This document shows, one piece after another, positions 44,873 to 53,930 of a DNA stretch of 64,000 nt; position 1 is the first letter of the stretch; each line of letters opens with the position of its first letter. The notes below the pieces were generated by a model. The model did no database searches and was not told where the DNA came from. It worked only from the letters and a program-made list of their open reading frames with translations. Source of the stretch: Cytophagales bacterium. GTDB lineage: Bacteria; Bacteroidota; Bacteroidia; Cytophagales; Cyclobacteriaceae. Position numbers and translations under genes: made by a program. The stretch spans positions 1-64,000 of the forward strand of contig DAHVFH010000124.1 of assembly GCA_027317105.1 (NCBI GenBank). Reading direction: 5' to 3'.

Positions 44873-45144
44873 ATGAAAAAGCTAACGTTCTTCCTATTTT
44901 ATCTGGCTATCTGCTCAGTCCATGCTTTGGAGATCGGGTAGTTGAGAGCCTAGATAAACTCAAATTACCTGAAGTAATTCACAAAAGAGACATTAAGTTA
45001 ATGAAATATTGTAAGCTTCGAATAGAAACCTACGAGTATTTCGTAAAATCAATTAAGGAAAATACTACTCAATATCAACCTAAAATTGACAGCCTTAACA
45101 AAAAAATAGAAGGATTGATCGATTCTATTAAGAAAAATGAATAG
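44873..45144 (+). pseudogene. Small secreted helical protein, frameshifted after the signal peptide
   Basis: ATG 44873 opens a signal peptide (MKKLTFFLFYLAICSVHA) that soon stops in its own frame. The shifted frame continues GDRVVESLDKLKLPEVIHKRD... with a coiled-coil-like end (IDSLNKKIEGLIDSIKKNE) to TAG 45142-45144. Adding one T to the TTT run at 44926-44928 joins them as ...VHAFGDRVVES, about 90 residues. I know no family for it. Loss of a base in a homopolymer may be real or a read error. Confidence 0.7.
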
Positions 45145-45150
45145 GAGGTA

Positions 45151-45669
45151 ATGAATAATCTAATGAACAAGCTACTTGGCCTTCTAATTTTAACGGGTTG
45201 CGTTGCCCATGCGCAGCAAATCAAACCCACTACTGCATTTACCGTAAGCGGTGAAGTGTTTTCCCCATTAACGGTGAGCCTTTTGGATTTAAAAAAATGG
45301 AAGGAAGTTGTCATTGGCGATTTGGTGATCACCAATCACTTGGGTGAAATGAAAAGTGAAGCCAAGGGCTTGAAAGGAATTTCATTGAAAGACATATTAC
45401 AAACGGTAGAAATAAAGTCAGAAAGCCCGAAAGTATTAAGTGAGTATTATTTTGTTTTTAGCGGCTCCGATGACTACAAAGTAGTTTACTCATGGAACGA
45501 GTTGTTCAATACTGTTGTCGGAGAATCGGTCTATCTGGTCACCGAGAAAAACGGAAAGTCCATTACCGAAATGGACGATACGATCCTGGTGATTTCCACG
45601 AAAGATTATAAAACCGGAAGAAGGCATATTAAAGGGCTTGCATCAATTGCAGTGATGAGAGCGAAATAA
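45151..45669 (+). CDS. Exported molybdopterin-fold (sulfite-oxidase-like) domain protein
   Basis: 172 residues with an N-terminal signal (MNKLLGLLILTGCVAHAQ). The body (FTVSGEVFSPLTVSLLDLKKWKEVVIGD..., GLKGISLKDILQTVEI, SDDYKVVYSWNELFN, RHIKGLASIAV) follows the fold of oxidoreductase molybdopterin-binding domains but lacks the cysteine that ligates molybdenum in sulfite oxidases, so enzyme activity is doubtful. A rare clear AGGAGG lies just 2 bp before the ATG at 45151; the ATG at 45163 is an alternative start. It follows the broken small gene by 6 bp. Confidence 0.75.
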   Translation: MNNLMNKLLGLLILTGCVAHAQQIKPTTAFTVSGEVFSPLTVSLLDLKKWKEVVIGDLVITNHLGEMKSEAKGLKGISLKDILQTVEIKSESPKVLSEYYFVFSGSDDYKVVYSWNELFNTVVGESVYLVTEKNGKSITEMDDTILVISTKDYKTGRRHIKGLASIAVMRAK

Positions 45670-45681
45670 AACAACGACCTT

Positions 45682-46602
45682 GTGAACAAAATATTTGGCA
45701 TTCTTATCTTCCTATCGGTTCAATCATATTCCAGCAGGTCTCAAGAGGTAGATCTAAAGAAAGGTTTTATGGATTCCTTAGAGTTATTTTATAAAAAAGG
45801 GCAATACTGCGGAAACCTGGATAAGATTGAAATAGGACAAGCGATTACGAATTACCCATTTGATTCGGCCAAAACAATCAAGCTAGTTTCCTTTAAGGTT
45901 AATCCGTTGGTAGGCAACAAATTTGATGAAACAAAAGTCATTGAAAGTGTCTCGTTAGATGAAAACCTTAAAACTATACTAATTGATATTCTTGTAAATT
46001 ATAAAACAACCCCTGAAGATGTAGTATTTTGTTACGAACCCAGAGATGCAATTCTTTTTACAAACGCGAAAAATGAACTCATGGGCTACATTAATTTATG
46101 TTTTGTTTGCAAAACATCCTTTGAACAATCCCTTAGACAAACCCATTTTTTTCTAGGCGTTAATTGTCCAGAAAAATGGCATTTGCTTAAATTAATTTTT
46201 GGTGCCGCTGGAATTACTTACGGGATTTCCTGCAAATCAAACCTTTCCTTATCAAATCCTGAAATTGATTCGGTTTACAATTTTGTTGACGAATCCGCTC
46301 AACCTGAACATGGCCTAGAAAAATATTACCAATGGGTTTATGAAAATATTAGATATCCAAAGGCTGCACTAGCTAGTAAAAAAGAAGGAAAGGTTTTCGT
46401 AAAATTTATAATACAATCAACTGGAGAACTTACAGATATTGAGGTCGTTAAGGGATTTGATTCCCAATGCGATAAAGAAGCGCTTAGAGTTGTTTCAATC
46501 TCACCAAATTGGAAGCCAGGTAAACTTGAAGGATGTACCATTAGGCAGGCCTACACGATTCCAATATCCTTCAAACTACCAAATCAGAAAAAAGATCGGT
46601 GA
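45682..46602 (+). CDS. TonB C-terminal-domain protein, exported
   Basis: 306 residues from GTG 45682 with a hydrophobic signal (IFGILIFLSVQSYSSRS). Residues 1-200 have no motif I recognise. The last 90 (YYQWVYENIRYPKAALASKKEGKVFVKFIIQSTGELTDIEVVKGFDSQCDKEALRVV) form a TonB C-terminal domain. Without a long proline linker and an inner-membrane anchor it is not a normal energy transducer; such periplasmic TonB-domain proteins are common in Bacteroidota. It is convergent with rnc, 2 bp apart. Confidence 0.8.
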   Translation: MNKIFGILIFLSVQSYSSRSQEVDLKKGFMDSLELFYKKGQYCGNLDKIEIGQAITNYPFDSAKTIKLVSFKVNPLVGNKFDETKVIESVSLDENLKTILIDILVNYKTTPEDVVFCYEPRDAILFTNAKNELMGYINLCFVCKTSFEQSLRQTHFFLGVNCPEKWHLLKLIFGAAGITYGISCKSNLSLSNPEIDSVYNFVDESAQPEHGLEKYYQWVYENIRYPKAALASKKEGKVFVKFIIQSTGELTDIEVVKGFDSQCDKEALRVVSISPNWKPGKLEGCTIRQAYTIPISFKLPNQKKDR

Positions 46603-46604
46603 TA

Positions 46605-47321
46605 TTATATACCCAACATCCCACACGTCTTCTCTGCGGCATCTTGTTCGGCTTTCTTTTTGGTAAGCCCAAAGCCTTGACCAAACGGCTCTCCACCCAA
46701 TAGCACCTGTGCCGTAAACTCACGCCCACGTCCGTGCTTGGTCTCGGTGATTTCAAATTTTATTTCCTTTCCGTTGCGTTGCGCATATTCGATTACTTTG
46801 CTTTTATGGTTGGTATCAGAATTCACCACCACCTCTAAATCAAAATAGGGTTGGATTAATTTATCGATCACAAATTTCTTGCAACGCAGATAACCTTTAT
46901 CCAAATACACGGCACCCACCAAGGCCTCAAGGGTATTGCCTAATATTACTTTTTGCAGTTGGGTATTGCGGTGGTCGTACTGCACGATGACAGCGATGCC
47001 GATTTTTCGCGCCAGGTTATTGAGTGATTCACGGTTAACGATCCGCGATCGGATTTCCGTGAGGAACCCCTCATCTTTAAAAGGGTATTTTTTAAACAGG
47101 TAATCGGCCACGGCCGCACCTAAAATAGCATCGCCTAAGTACTCCAACCGCTCATTGGACTCGCGAAAACCATCAATGCCTTTGGATTTACTGGTGTGCA
47201 AGGTGGCCAACCGATAGAGCGCCAAATTAGAAGGCGCAAACCCGGCAATGGTTTTAATTGCCGTTACTAACTTCTTGTCTTCTTTGGTGTTGGGTTTGGA
47301 TAAGGTCAGTAAGTTCCACAC
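46605..47321 (-). CDS. rnc: Ribonuclease III
   Basis: 238 residues with start at GTG 47321. The nuclease signature NERLEYLGDAILGAAVADYL (acidic catalytic residues) is followed by a C-terminal double-stranded RNA-binding domain (VIEYAQRNGKEIKFEI..., GFGLTKKKAEQDAAE). It processes rRNA and other duplex RNAs. Only 5 bp separate it from fabF, giving the acpP-fabF-rnc order typical of Bacteroidota. Confidence 0.95.
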   Translation of the reverse strand: MWNLLTLSKPNTKEDKKLVTAIKTIAGFAPSNLALYRLATLHTSKSKGIDGFRESNERLEYLGDAILGAAVADYLFKKYPFKDEGFLTEIRSRIVNRESLNNLARKIGIAVIVQYDHRNTQLQKVILGNTLEALVGAVYLDKGYLRCKKFVIDKLIQPYFDLEVVVNSDTNHKSKVIEYAQRNGKEIKFEITETKHGRGREFTAQVLLGGEPFGQGFGLTKKKAEQDAAEKTCGMLGI

Positions 47322-47326
47322 AAAAC

Positions 47327-48577
47327 TTACTCGGCTTTCCGGATGATGATCGAGAAGTTGTGGCCGCCAAAACCAAAGGTATTGCTCAAAGCAATATTGA
47401 CTTTGCGTTGTTGCGCCTTATTGAAAGTAAGATTGAGCTTTGGGTCAAGTTCCGGATCATCGGTAAAATGATTGATGGTCGGAGGAATAATACCTTCATT
47501 GATCGCCAATAAACAGGCAATGGTTTCAATGGCGCCAGCTGCACCAAGCAAATGACCGGTCATGCTTTTAGTGGAACTGATATTCAGCTTGTAAGCATGG
47601 TCGCCAAAAACCCGTTGAATGGCTTTGATTTCGCCTATATCGCCCAAAGGTGTTGAAGTGCCGTGTGTATTGATGTAATCTACTTCCTCGGGTTTGATCC
47701 CGGCCTCCTCCAGTGCATGCTCCATCACTTTGGTAATGCCGGCACCTTCTGGATGAGGAGCGGTGATATGATAAGCATCGGCAGTCATGCCTCCACCTAT
47801 TATTTCCCCTAAAATTTTTGCTCCGCGTTTTTTGGCGTGCTCATATTCTTCTAAAATTAATGCGCCAGCACCTTCGCCCAAAACAAAACCATCCCGATCT
47901 TTATCGTACGGACGGGAAGCTGTTTCAGGAGAGTCGTTTCGCTCGGAAAGTGCTTTTAGGGCATTAAACCCGCCCACTCCAGCGATACAAACGGCCGCTT
48001 CTGACCCACCCGATACTATGATGTCCGACTTCCCTAATTTGATATAGGTGTAGGCATCATAAATGGCGTTGGTGGAAGAGGCACAAGCGGAAACGGTTAC
48101 AAAATTAGGCCCGCGAAAACCGTACTTTATAGAAATATGACCAGCACTCAAATCAGGGATCATTTTTGGGATGAAGAAGGGGTTAAAGCGAGGAGTTCCA
48201 TCACCTGCCGCAAACGTCCTCATCTCTTCCTGAAAAGTAAGCAACCCTCCGATGCCTGATCCCCAGATCACACCCACGCGGTCGGGATCTAAGTCAGCCA
48301 GCGGAAGGTTGGCATTTTTTATCGCTTCATCTACTACCACCATCGCATACTGCGTAAAGGGATCCATCTTCCGGCCTTCCTTTCTGTCAAAGAAGTCCTC
48401 AACGTTAAATCCTTTTACCTCGCAAGCGAATTTTGTTTTGAACTTGGTGGTGTCAAACTTCGTAATTGGGGCAGCGCCACTCTTTCCATTACGCAAACCA
48501 TCCCAGTATTCCGAGAGATTATTGCCAATGGCTGTCAGCGCGCCTGCGCCCGTAATTACTACGCGTTTGAAAGTCAT
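47327..48577 (-). CDS. fabF: 3-oxoacyl-ACP synthase II
   Basis: 416 residues. The active-site Cys is in VSACASSTNAIYDA, the catalytic His in NTHGTSTPLGD and in SMTGHLLGAAGA, and the glycine-rich end reads NTFGFGGHN. It elongates fatty acids by condensing malonyl-ACP with acyl-ACP. It lies 19 bp downstream of acpP. Confidence 0.96.
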   Translation of the reverse strand: MTFKRVVITGAGALTAIGNNLSEYWDGLRNGKSGAAPITKFDTTKFKTKFACEVKGFNVEDFFDRKEGRKMDPFTQYAMVVVDEAIKNANLPLADLDPDRVGVIWGSGIGGLLTFQEEMRTFAAGDGTPRFNPFFIPKMIPDLSAGHISIKYGFRGPNFVTVSACASSTNAIYDAYTYIKLGKSDIIVSGGSEAAVCIAGVGGFNALKALSERNDSPETASRPYDKDRDGFVLGEGAGALILEEYEHAKKRGAKILGEIIGGGMTADAYHITAPHPEGAGITKVMEHALEEAGIKPEEVDYINTHGTSTPLGDIGEIKAIQRVFGDHAYKLNISSTKSMTGHLLGAAGAIETIACLLAINEGIIPPTINHFTDDPELDPKLNLTFNKAQQRKVNIALSNTFGFGGHNFSIIIRKAE

Positions 48578-48596
48578 GCGGTGGGCGAAAGGGGGG

Positions 48597-48836
48597 TTAT
48601 TTTTTTACGTTCTCTTCCAAATAAGAGATCGCTTGGCCTACGGTAGCGATGTTTTCGGCCTGGTCATCGGGAATAGAAAGGTTGAATTCCTTTTCAAATT
48701 CCATGATGAGTTCTACAGTGTCAAGGCTATCAGCGCCTAAGTCGTTTGTAAAGCTTGCCTCAGGGGTTACTTCTGATTCCTCAACGCCTAATTTGTCGAT
48801 GATGATCTGCTTTACTTTTTGTGCAATTTCAGACAT
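48597..48836 (-). CDS. acpP: Acyl carrier protein
   Basis: 79 residues, acidic. The phosphopantetheine serine is in [15 protein letters not shown]. It is the first gene of the acpP-fabF-rnc operon and carries the growing acyl chain. A promoter matching the Bacteroidota consensus lies upstream, with an estimated leader of about 25 nt. Confidence 0.97.
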   Translation of the reverse strand: MSEIAQKVKQIIIDKLGVEESEVTPEASFTNDLGADSLDTVELIMEFEKEFNLSIPDDQAENIATVGQAISYLEENVKK

Positions 48837-48868
48837 GATTTTGTGGTTTATATATTCAAAAAACGATG

Positions 48869-48900
48869 CAAAGAAACGGATTTGGAGTCAGATTGTCAAA
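48869..48900 (-). promoter_or_regulatory. Probable acpP promoter (Bacteroidota type)
   Basis: On the minus strand TTTG (48897-48900), 20 bases, then TTTCTTTG (48869-48876). This matches the -33 TTTG / -7 TAnnTTTG pattern of the primary sigma factor in Bacteroidota except for TT in place of TA. The -7 box is about 32 bp before the acpP ATG. Confidence 0.55.
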
Positions 48901-49138
48901 CTTTTTGCATTTGCCTAAACAATAGTGAAATTTGGTAAAAATTGGAGCAATTTATCAGCTAAAGTCAATAAATGTCAATTCAAAGCTTTACAAATTCCAC
49001 TTCTTACGAACTCCCTCAAACTCCTGCGATACTCAAGGCGGAGATGGGTTCATTCGCCACTACGCCTCACCCAGCCCGCTTTTCCACCACTGTGAGGTGG
49101 AATAACCGACACCATGCCTGGCTGAAATGCAAGCAGTC

Positions 49139-49561
49139 ATGAAGAAAAAACGCCTTGACATTGAATACACTTTTGACTTCGACCTTTACGGAATCATTTC
49201 CAATGCAAAAGCCTACAAACTAGCTTGGGAACTGAATAAATTATTAGGGAGTAAGCTGATGAAAATGAAAGATCATGAAATTGAGCATAAAGCCAAATCC
49301 TATCAAAATTACGTCCATTATGCCCAACTAAGTGAAGTCAACGCGCTGAAACTACTTAGAAATAAACCAAACGAGGAAAGTGGAGGAAAGTACTTACTTG
49401 TACCGGAGTATCCACATTTTGATTTTATTTTATTAGCGCATGGAGAGGCTTATACCGACAGCAATCGATTGCAAGAACTCTTACGTAATATTCCTTCCAT
49501 TGAACTAACTGCTTTCATACCTTTGGCCTCCCTAAAAGCTAAAGAATACTTCATCTTCTAA
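49139..49561 (+). CDS. IPExxxVDY-type conserved protein
   Basis: 140 residues from ATG 49139 (MKKKRLDIEYTFDFDLYGII...); a frame-open ATG four codons earlier is less likely. Its position between acpP-fabF-rnc and pyk and its sequence pattern match the Bacteroidota family named after an IPE...VDY motif, here at best a degenerate form (VPEYPHFDFIL). Function unknown. It runs into pyk with 18 bp between. The 208 bp before it hold a 7-bp hairpin (TTCCACC/GGTGGAA, 49082-49102). Confidence 0.75.
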   Translation: MKKKRLDIEYTFDFDLYGIISNAKAYKLAWELNKLLGSKLMKMKDHEIEHKAKSYQNYVHYAQLSEVNALKLLRNKPNEESGGKYLLVPEYPHFDFILLAHGEAYTDSNRLQELLRNIPSIELTAFIPLASLKAKEYFIF

Positions 49562-49579
49562 TCCTTATAAATTTATTTC

Positions 49580-51007
49580 ATGGAAAACATCTCTTACAAT
49601 AAAACAAAAATTGTAGCCACAGTCGGCCCCGCCTCTAGTGCCAAAGAAATATTACGTGCCCTCATCAAAGAAGGAGTAGATGTTTTTCGGTTGAATTTTT
49701 CACACGGCACCCACGATGACCACCTGAAAGTGATCAATAATGTACGTGAGCTGAATAAAGAATTGGGTACCAACATCGCTTTGCTTCAAGACTTGCAAGG
49801 TCCTAAAATTAGGGTGAACGATGTGCAGCCCGGAGTTGAGTTGAAACAAGGACAGGAATTGATCATCACCACCCGCCAGCTTTTGGGCAATAATGAGATC
49901 GTCAGTACGTCATACGAAAATCTTCCTCGCGATGTGAAAGTGGGTGACATGATTTTGATCGATGATGGAAAAATAGAGCTGAAAGTAAAAGAGGCTCGCG
50001 ATATTGATGTCGTTTGTTCTGTCATTTATGGCGGCCCGCTCAAACCTCGAAAAGGAATCAACTTGCCTCAATCAAAAGTATCAGCGCCTTCGCTCACGGA
50101 AAAAGATTTAATAGACCTTGAGTTTGGCTTGAAACATCAAGTGAACTGGGTTGCTCTTTCTTTTGTAAGAAAGGCTACCGATATTATTTCCTTACGTGCG
50201 CTAATCGACAAAAGCGGATCGCCCACACGCATCATAGCAAAAATTGAAAAACCTGAGGCACTCGAAAATATTGATGCCATTATTGCGGCCACCGATGCGG
50301 TGATGGTAGCACGGGGAGATCTGGGTGTAGAAGTATGGATGGAAGAAGTGCCGATGATACAAAAAATGCTGGTCGAAAAATGCAACAAAGCCGCCAAGCC
50401 GGTGATTGTTGCCACGCAGATGATGGAAAGCATGATTGAAAACCCTAGGCCAACACGGGCAGAAACCAACGATGTGGCCAACGCTGTTATGGACGGTGCC
50501 GATGCGTTGATGCTTTCAGCTGAAACGGCCTCCGGTAAATATCCACTTGAAGTGATTCGCAGTATGATGCGCACCATCAGTTCGGTAGAAAAACAAGGCG
50601 ACATTTATTACCATTTTCATGAACCCGATCCGAACTCGCCTAATTTTTTCAACGACAGTTTAATTCTTACGGCTTGCAAACTGGCAAAAGATGTCAATGC
50701 GAAGGCAATTGTTGGAATGACCTTGGTAGGCTATAGTGCTTACAAGGCCTCTTCACACCGACCCAACGCCAACATTTTTGCGTTTACCAGTAAAAAAGAA
50801 ATTCTTAACACCATGAATTTAGTTTGGGCAACACGCGCCTACCATTATGACAAGGCTGCAAGTACGGACGAAACCATTGCTGATGTAGAAGCGATCCTCA
50901 AACGCGATGGCCACGTTAAATCAGGCGACACGTTTGTTGTCCTGGCAAGTATGCCCATTAAAGAACGCGGGCGCACCAATACAATTAAGGTGAATGTAGT
51001 GAAGTGA
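49580..51007 (+). CDS. pyk: Pyruvate kinase
   Basis: 475 residues, full length. It has TKIVATVGPASS, VFRLNFSHGTH, the GPKIRV strand, IIAKIEKPEAL with the catalytic Lys and metal-binding Glu, VMVARGDLGVEV, and TQMMESMIENPRPTRAETNDVANAVMDGADALMLSAE. It makes pyruvate and ATP in the last step of glycolysis. Probably co-transcribed with the preceding small gene. Confidence 0.97.
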   Translation: MENISYNKTKIVATVGPASSAKEILRALIKEGVDVFRLNFSHGTHDDHLKVINNVRELNKELGTNIALLQDLQGPKIRVNDVQPGVELKQGQELIITTRQLLGNNEIVSTSYENLPRDVKVGDMILIDDGKIELKVKEARDIDVVCSVIYGGPLKPRKGINLPQSKVSAPSLTEKDLIDLEFGLKHQVNWVALSFVRKATDIISLRALIDKSGSPTRIIAKIEKPEALENIDAIIAATDAVMVARGDLGVEVWMEEVPMIQKMLVEKCNKAAKPVIVATQMMESMIENPRPTRAETNDVANAVMDGADALMLSAETASGKYPLEVIRSMMRTISSVEKQGDIYYHFHEPDPNSPNFFNDSLILTACKLAKDVNAKAIVGMTLVGYSAYKASSHRPNANIFAFTSKKEILNTMNLVWATRAYHYDKAASTDETIADVEAILKRDGHVKSGDTFVVLASMPIKERGRTNTIKVNVVK

Positions 51008-51008
51008 C

Positions 51009-51072
51009 GTTATTGGTTATTAGTTATTAGTTATCAGTTATTAGTTAATAGTGCACCCCATCAACTAATAAC
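51009..51072. repeat. Heptamer tandem repeat and hairpin after pyk
   Basis: Six head-to-tail 7-bp units of the form GTTATTA (51009-51050, with GTTATTG, GTTATCA and GTTAATA variants) start right behind the pyk stop codon. The stretch GTTATTAGTT (51037-51046) is perfectly inverted as AACTAATAAC (51063-51072). It sits between two convergent genes and may end transcription from both sides. Confidence 0.7.
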
Positions 51073-51095
51073 GATTAACAGATTACCGATAACCA

Positions 51096-52652
51096 TCAAC
51101 GATTAACTGACAAAGGCTCCACTAAAATCACCTCTTCGCGCTCTACCACAACCATACCTGCAGGATCACCTTTGCGCTTCCGTACATATTTTTTGGGTGT
51201 AACAGCCACCGGGCAAAGTGATTCATTTTTTCTTTTGGAATTGTAGGCCGCCAAACTTGCTGCATACTCAATTACCTCTTTCGGAAATTGCTTTCCTGCC
51301 TGATGCTTAATGAGCACATGCGAGCCCGCCACGTCCTTCGCGTGTAACCACAAGTCTTCTTTGTAAGCGTGTTTTAAAGTGAGTTTGTCGTTGGCTTCGG
51401 CATTTCGTCCTACCAGAATTTTATAGCCTTTAAATTCAAATTCATGAAACGGTAAGTTTTTCGGTTGACTTTTTGACTTATTTTTGATGTTCAGCACAAG
51501 GCCCATCTTTTTCAGTTCCTTCAGATCGACTGCGACTTCTACCAATCCAATCTCATGGTCAAGTTTTATTATTTCATTTTCCTTTTGGCTAATGGCTTCC
51601 TTTAGTTTGTCGATTTCAATTTGCTTATTTTTGGCTTTCCGATAAAAGATTTCAGCGTTTTTCTGCGGGGTTAATTCCCTTTTCAGTTTTATTACCACAT
51701 CGGATTGATCGTAAAAGCTTGACAAAACAACTTTATCCTGCCCGGTTTTTATTTTATGCATATTCGCCATAATCAAATCAGCCCACAATTGATTGTGACG
51801 ATCATTGACCAATTCGTTGTATTTATCTTTATTCTTTTTTAAATAATTTTCACCGCCTTTCAGTTTTGTTCGAAGCTGTTGGAGGGCAGTGTGCTTCGTT
51901 CGGTAGAAGGCCAAGTCATGAATGAGCCGATCAGTAAATTCATTGAGGGCCATAATCGGGTCGTCCCATTTCGCTTGGATCCCCTCAAAAGGAAGAAGAC
52001 TGAAAATAAGACGCTCCTCTTTCTGAATAAGGTAGTAGGTTGGGTTTTCCAACAACCCAACTGTACTATTAAATAATTGCCATTGGCTTTCATTAGTCAA
52101 TTTTTCGAAATTTCTTTCCTCAAGATAATCCCAAACCACTTTTCCAAAAGTGAAATAAATCGAACGCCATTGAGAATCATTTTTTAGGAAATTCTCTTTG
52201 CTGAAATCGATCTGCCGATTTAGACTTTCATAAGTGATCTCAAAATCAGTCTGAAGATGATTTCGGAAAATCTCATTTACCCGGCCATCCTTGGTTAACA
52301 ACACATTGGCAAAATTGCCATGCATTTTAAAAACCAACGCATAATTTTCTTCCAGCGCTATGGAAAAACTTCGCTCATTTTCAAATTGATTTACCGCCTT
52401 AACTTTTTTTAAGATGACCTCATTGAAAAGATCAATGCTATTTTTGCGGGCACGATGAAAGCTCGCTGGAAACGATAAGCCCAAAAAACCCGAAGATAAA
52501 TTAGCTTTGATAAAAAATGAGTTACTCCCATTATTCAACTCCATGATCAGGACATCTTTTTCTTGACTAAAGCAAGAAACGATTGAATAGCCTATTATTT
52601 TGTTATTGAGCTCAACACTCAACTGTCGAAGAAAATAATAATTGTTGTGCAC
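51096..52652 (-). CDS. NFACT-family protein (RqcH/FbpA-like)
   Basis: 518 residues from GTG 52652 (MHNNYYFLRQLSVELN). It has the NFACT-N domain, a long central coiled coil (about 250-390) and the NFACT-R RNA-binding domain with DLWLHAKDVAGSHVLIKHQAG. RqcH homologues bind stalled large ribosomal subunits and add C-terminal alanine tails to rescue them; older annotation calls them fibronectin-binding proteins. It is 2 bp downstream of the MBL gene. Confidence 0.9.
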   Translation of the reverse strand: MHNNYYFLRQLSVELNNKIIGYSIVSCFSQEKDVLIMELNNGSNSFFIKANLSSGFLGLSFPASFHRARKNSIDLFNEVILKKVKAVNQFENERSFSIALEENYALVFKMHGNFANVLLTKDGRVNEIFRNHLQTDFEITYESLNRQIDFSKENFLKNDSQWRSIYFTFGKVVWDYLEERNFEKLTNESQWQLFNSTVGLLENPTYYLIQKEERLIFSLLPFEGIQAKWDDPIMALNEFTDRLIHDLAFYRTKHTALQQLRTKLKGGENYLKKNKDKYNELVNDRHNQLWADLIMANMHKIKTGQDKVVLSSFYDQSDVVIKLKRELTPQKNAEIFYRKAKNKQIEIDKLKEAISQKENEIIKLDHEIGLVEVAVDLKELKKMGLVLNIKNKSKSQPKNLPFHEFEFKGYKILVGRNAEANDKLTLKHAYKEDLWLHAKDVAGSHVLIKHQAGKQFPKEVIEYAASLAAYNSKRKNESLCPVAVTPKKYVRKRKGDPAGMVVVEREEVILVEPLSVNR

Positions 52653-52654
52653 GA

Positions 52655-53416
52655 TTATAATGTTAGGCTTAACCCATCATAGGCGAGGGCAACGGATTCA
52701 GGCAATTCGCTACTCACCGATTGATGGAGTCCCATCTTGTGACTAAGATGTGTAAAATAGGTTTGTTTCGCACCAATCTTCTTAGCTTGAACAAGAGCTT
52801 CTCTTAAGTTAAAATGAGAAATATGATTTTCTTTTTGTAGGGCATTAATAACTAAAATTTTAGTGCCCTGCAATTTTTTAAATGTGGCATCCGGAATAAA
52901 GTTGGCATCCGTAATATAACTGAAGTCCTGAAGCCTGAAGCCAAGGACAGGCATCTGCAAATGAAGTACAGGCAAGGGAACTATTTCTATTCCTTTGACT
53001 TCAAACTTGTCGTCAAATATTTCATGAAGTTGCAACAAGGGGGTCCCAGGGTATTTTTTTTTCTCAAAGGCATAATAAAATTCCTTCTTTACTTGGTCCA
53101 AAGTTGAAGTCATTCCATAGATGGGCATCCCCTCCTTCTGCAAGAAATTAAATGCGCGCACATCATCAAGCCCAGCAATATGATCCTTATGCGAATGGGT
53201 GAGCAGGACAGCATCTAATTTTGAAATGCGTTCCCGCAACATTTGCTGGCGGAAATCCGGACCCGTGTCAATCACTAAGTTGTGGCCTTCAATTTCGAGA
53301 AGAACAGAAACGCGTAATCGTTTATCACGGTAATCGAGCGAACGGCATACCTCACATTTGCACCCGATCACGGGCACGCCTTGGGAGGTGCCGGTGCCAA
53401 GGAAGGTGATTTTCAA
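52655..53416 (-). CDS. MBL-fold metal-dependent hydrolase (PhnP-like)
   Basis: 253 residues; start at TTG 53416. It has FLGTGTSQGVPVIGCKCEVC with a Cys pair, then LLTHSHKDHIAGLDDVR (HxHxDH zinc site) and a late YFTHLSHKMG. The pattern matches PhnP-type phosphodiesterases/lipoate-like MBL proteins. Substrate unknown. Co-transcribed with the NFACT gene. Confidence 0.88.
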   Translation of the reverse strand: MKITFLGTGTSQGVPVIGCKCEVCRSLDYRDKRLRVSVLLEIEGHNLVIDTGPDFRQQMLRERISKLDAVLLTHSHKDHIAGLDDVRAFNFLQKEGMPIYGMTSTLDQVKKEFYYAFEKKKYPGTPLLQLHEIFDDKFEVKGIEIVPLPVLHLQMPVLGFRLQDFSYITDANFIPDATFKKLQGTKILVINALQKENHISHFNLREALVQAKKIGAKQTYFTHLSHKMGLHQSVSSELPESVALAYDGLSLTL

Positions 53417-53555
53417 AACATTAAAACTTAAAGGTGTGTGAAAATGTGAGAGACGACTTTGTCCTTATCTTCAAGGATTGTTTTAGGTGGATGAAAAGCA
53501 ACAATTTGCATTTTCTAAAATAAGTTATTTTTATCCCTTTACCAAACGAAAAACC

Positions 53556-53828
53556 TTAAATGCTCACTTCCATTTTAGTCAGCTCTTCGTAAAGCTTTAC
53601 ATTTTTTTCGCTGAATTTTGTAGTCTCCAATGGCACAATCCGAATAATCTCAAGTAAGGCGTTGATTTTACCTTCCATCGTAAAAAACTTATTGATAATG
53701 ATTATTTTTTGTTCTCGAAGCAAGCAATAGCCAGCTTTAAAACTCCCTTTCTCGTAGCGAAGGATATAATCAGATTCGGCAATCAAGTCCTCCAACTTAG
53801 CCAGAAATTGATTTGTGTATTTTACCAT
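53556..53828 (-). CDS. Conserved protein of unknown function
   Basis: 90 residues from ATG 53828 (MVKYTNQFLAKLEDLIAESDYILRYEKGSFKAGYCLLREQ...). The pattern YEKGSFKAGYCLLREQKIIIINKFFTMEGKINALLEII looks conserved and soluble. I have seen this kind of small Bacteroidota protein but can give no function. It is divergent from miaA. Confidence 0.65.
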   Translation of the reverse strand: MVKYTNQFLAKLEDLIAESDYILRYEKGSFKAGYCLLREQKIIIINKFFTMEGKINALLEIIRIVPLETTKFSEKNVKLYEELTKMEVSI

Positions 53829-53930
53829 GTTGTAGTGATTGGCTTGCAATTTACTGATGTCTCAGAGGGATTCAAAATCCTCCCAAAAAATATCCGAGTC
53901 TAAATTGCCCCTAGAATGTAACTTTGAATC

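Noticed and set aside
51009..51072. CRISPR-like array
   Set aside because: Units are 7 bp head to tail without spacers; it is a simple tandem repeat.
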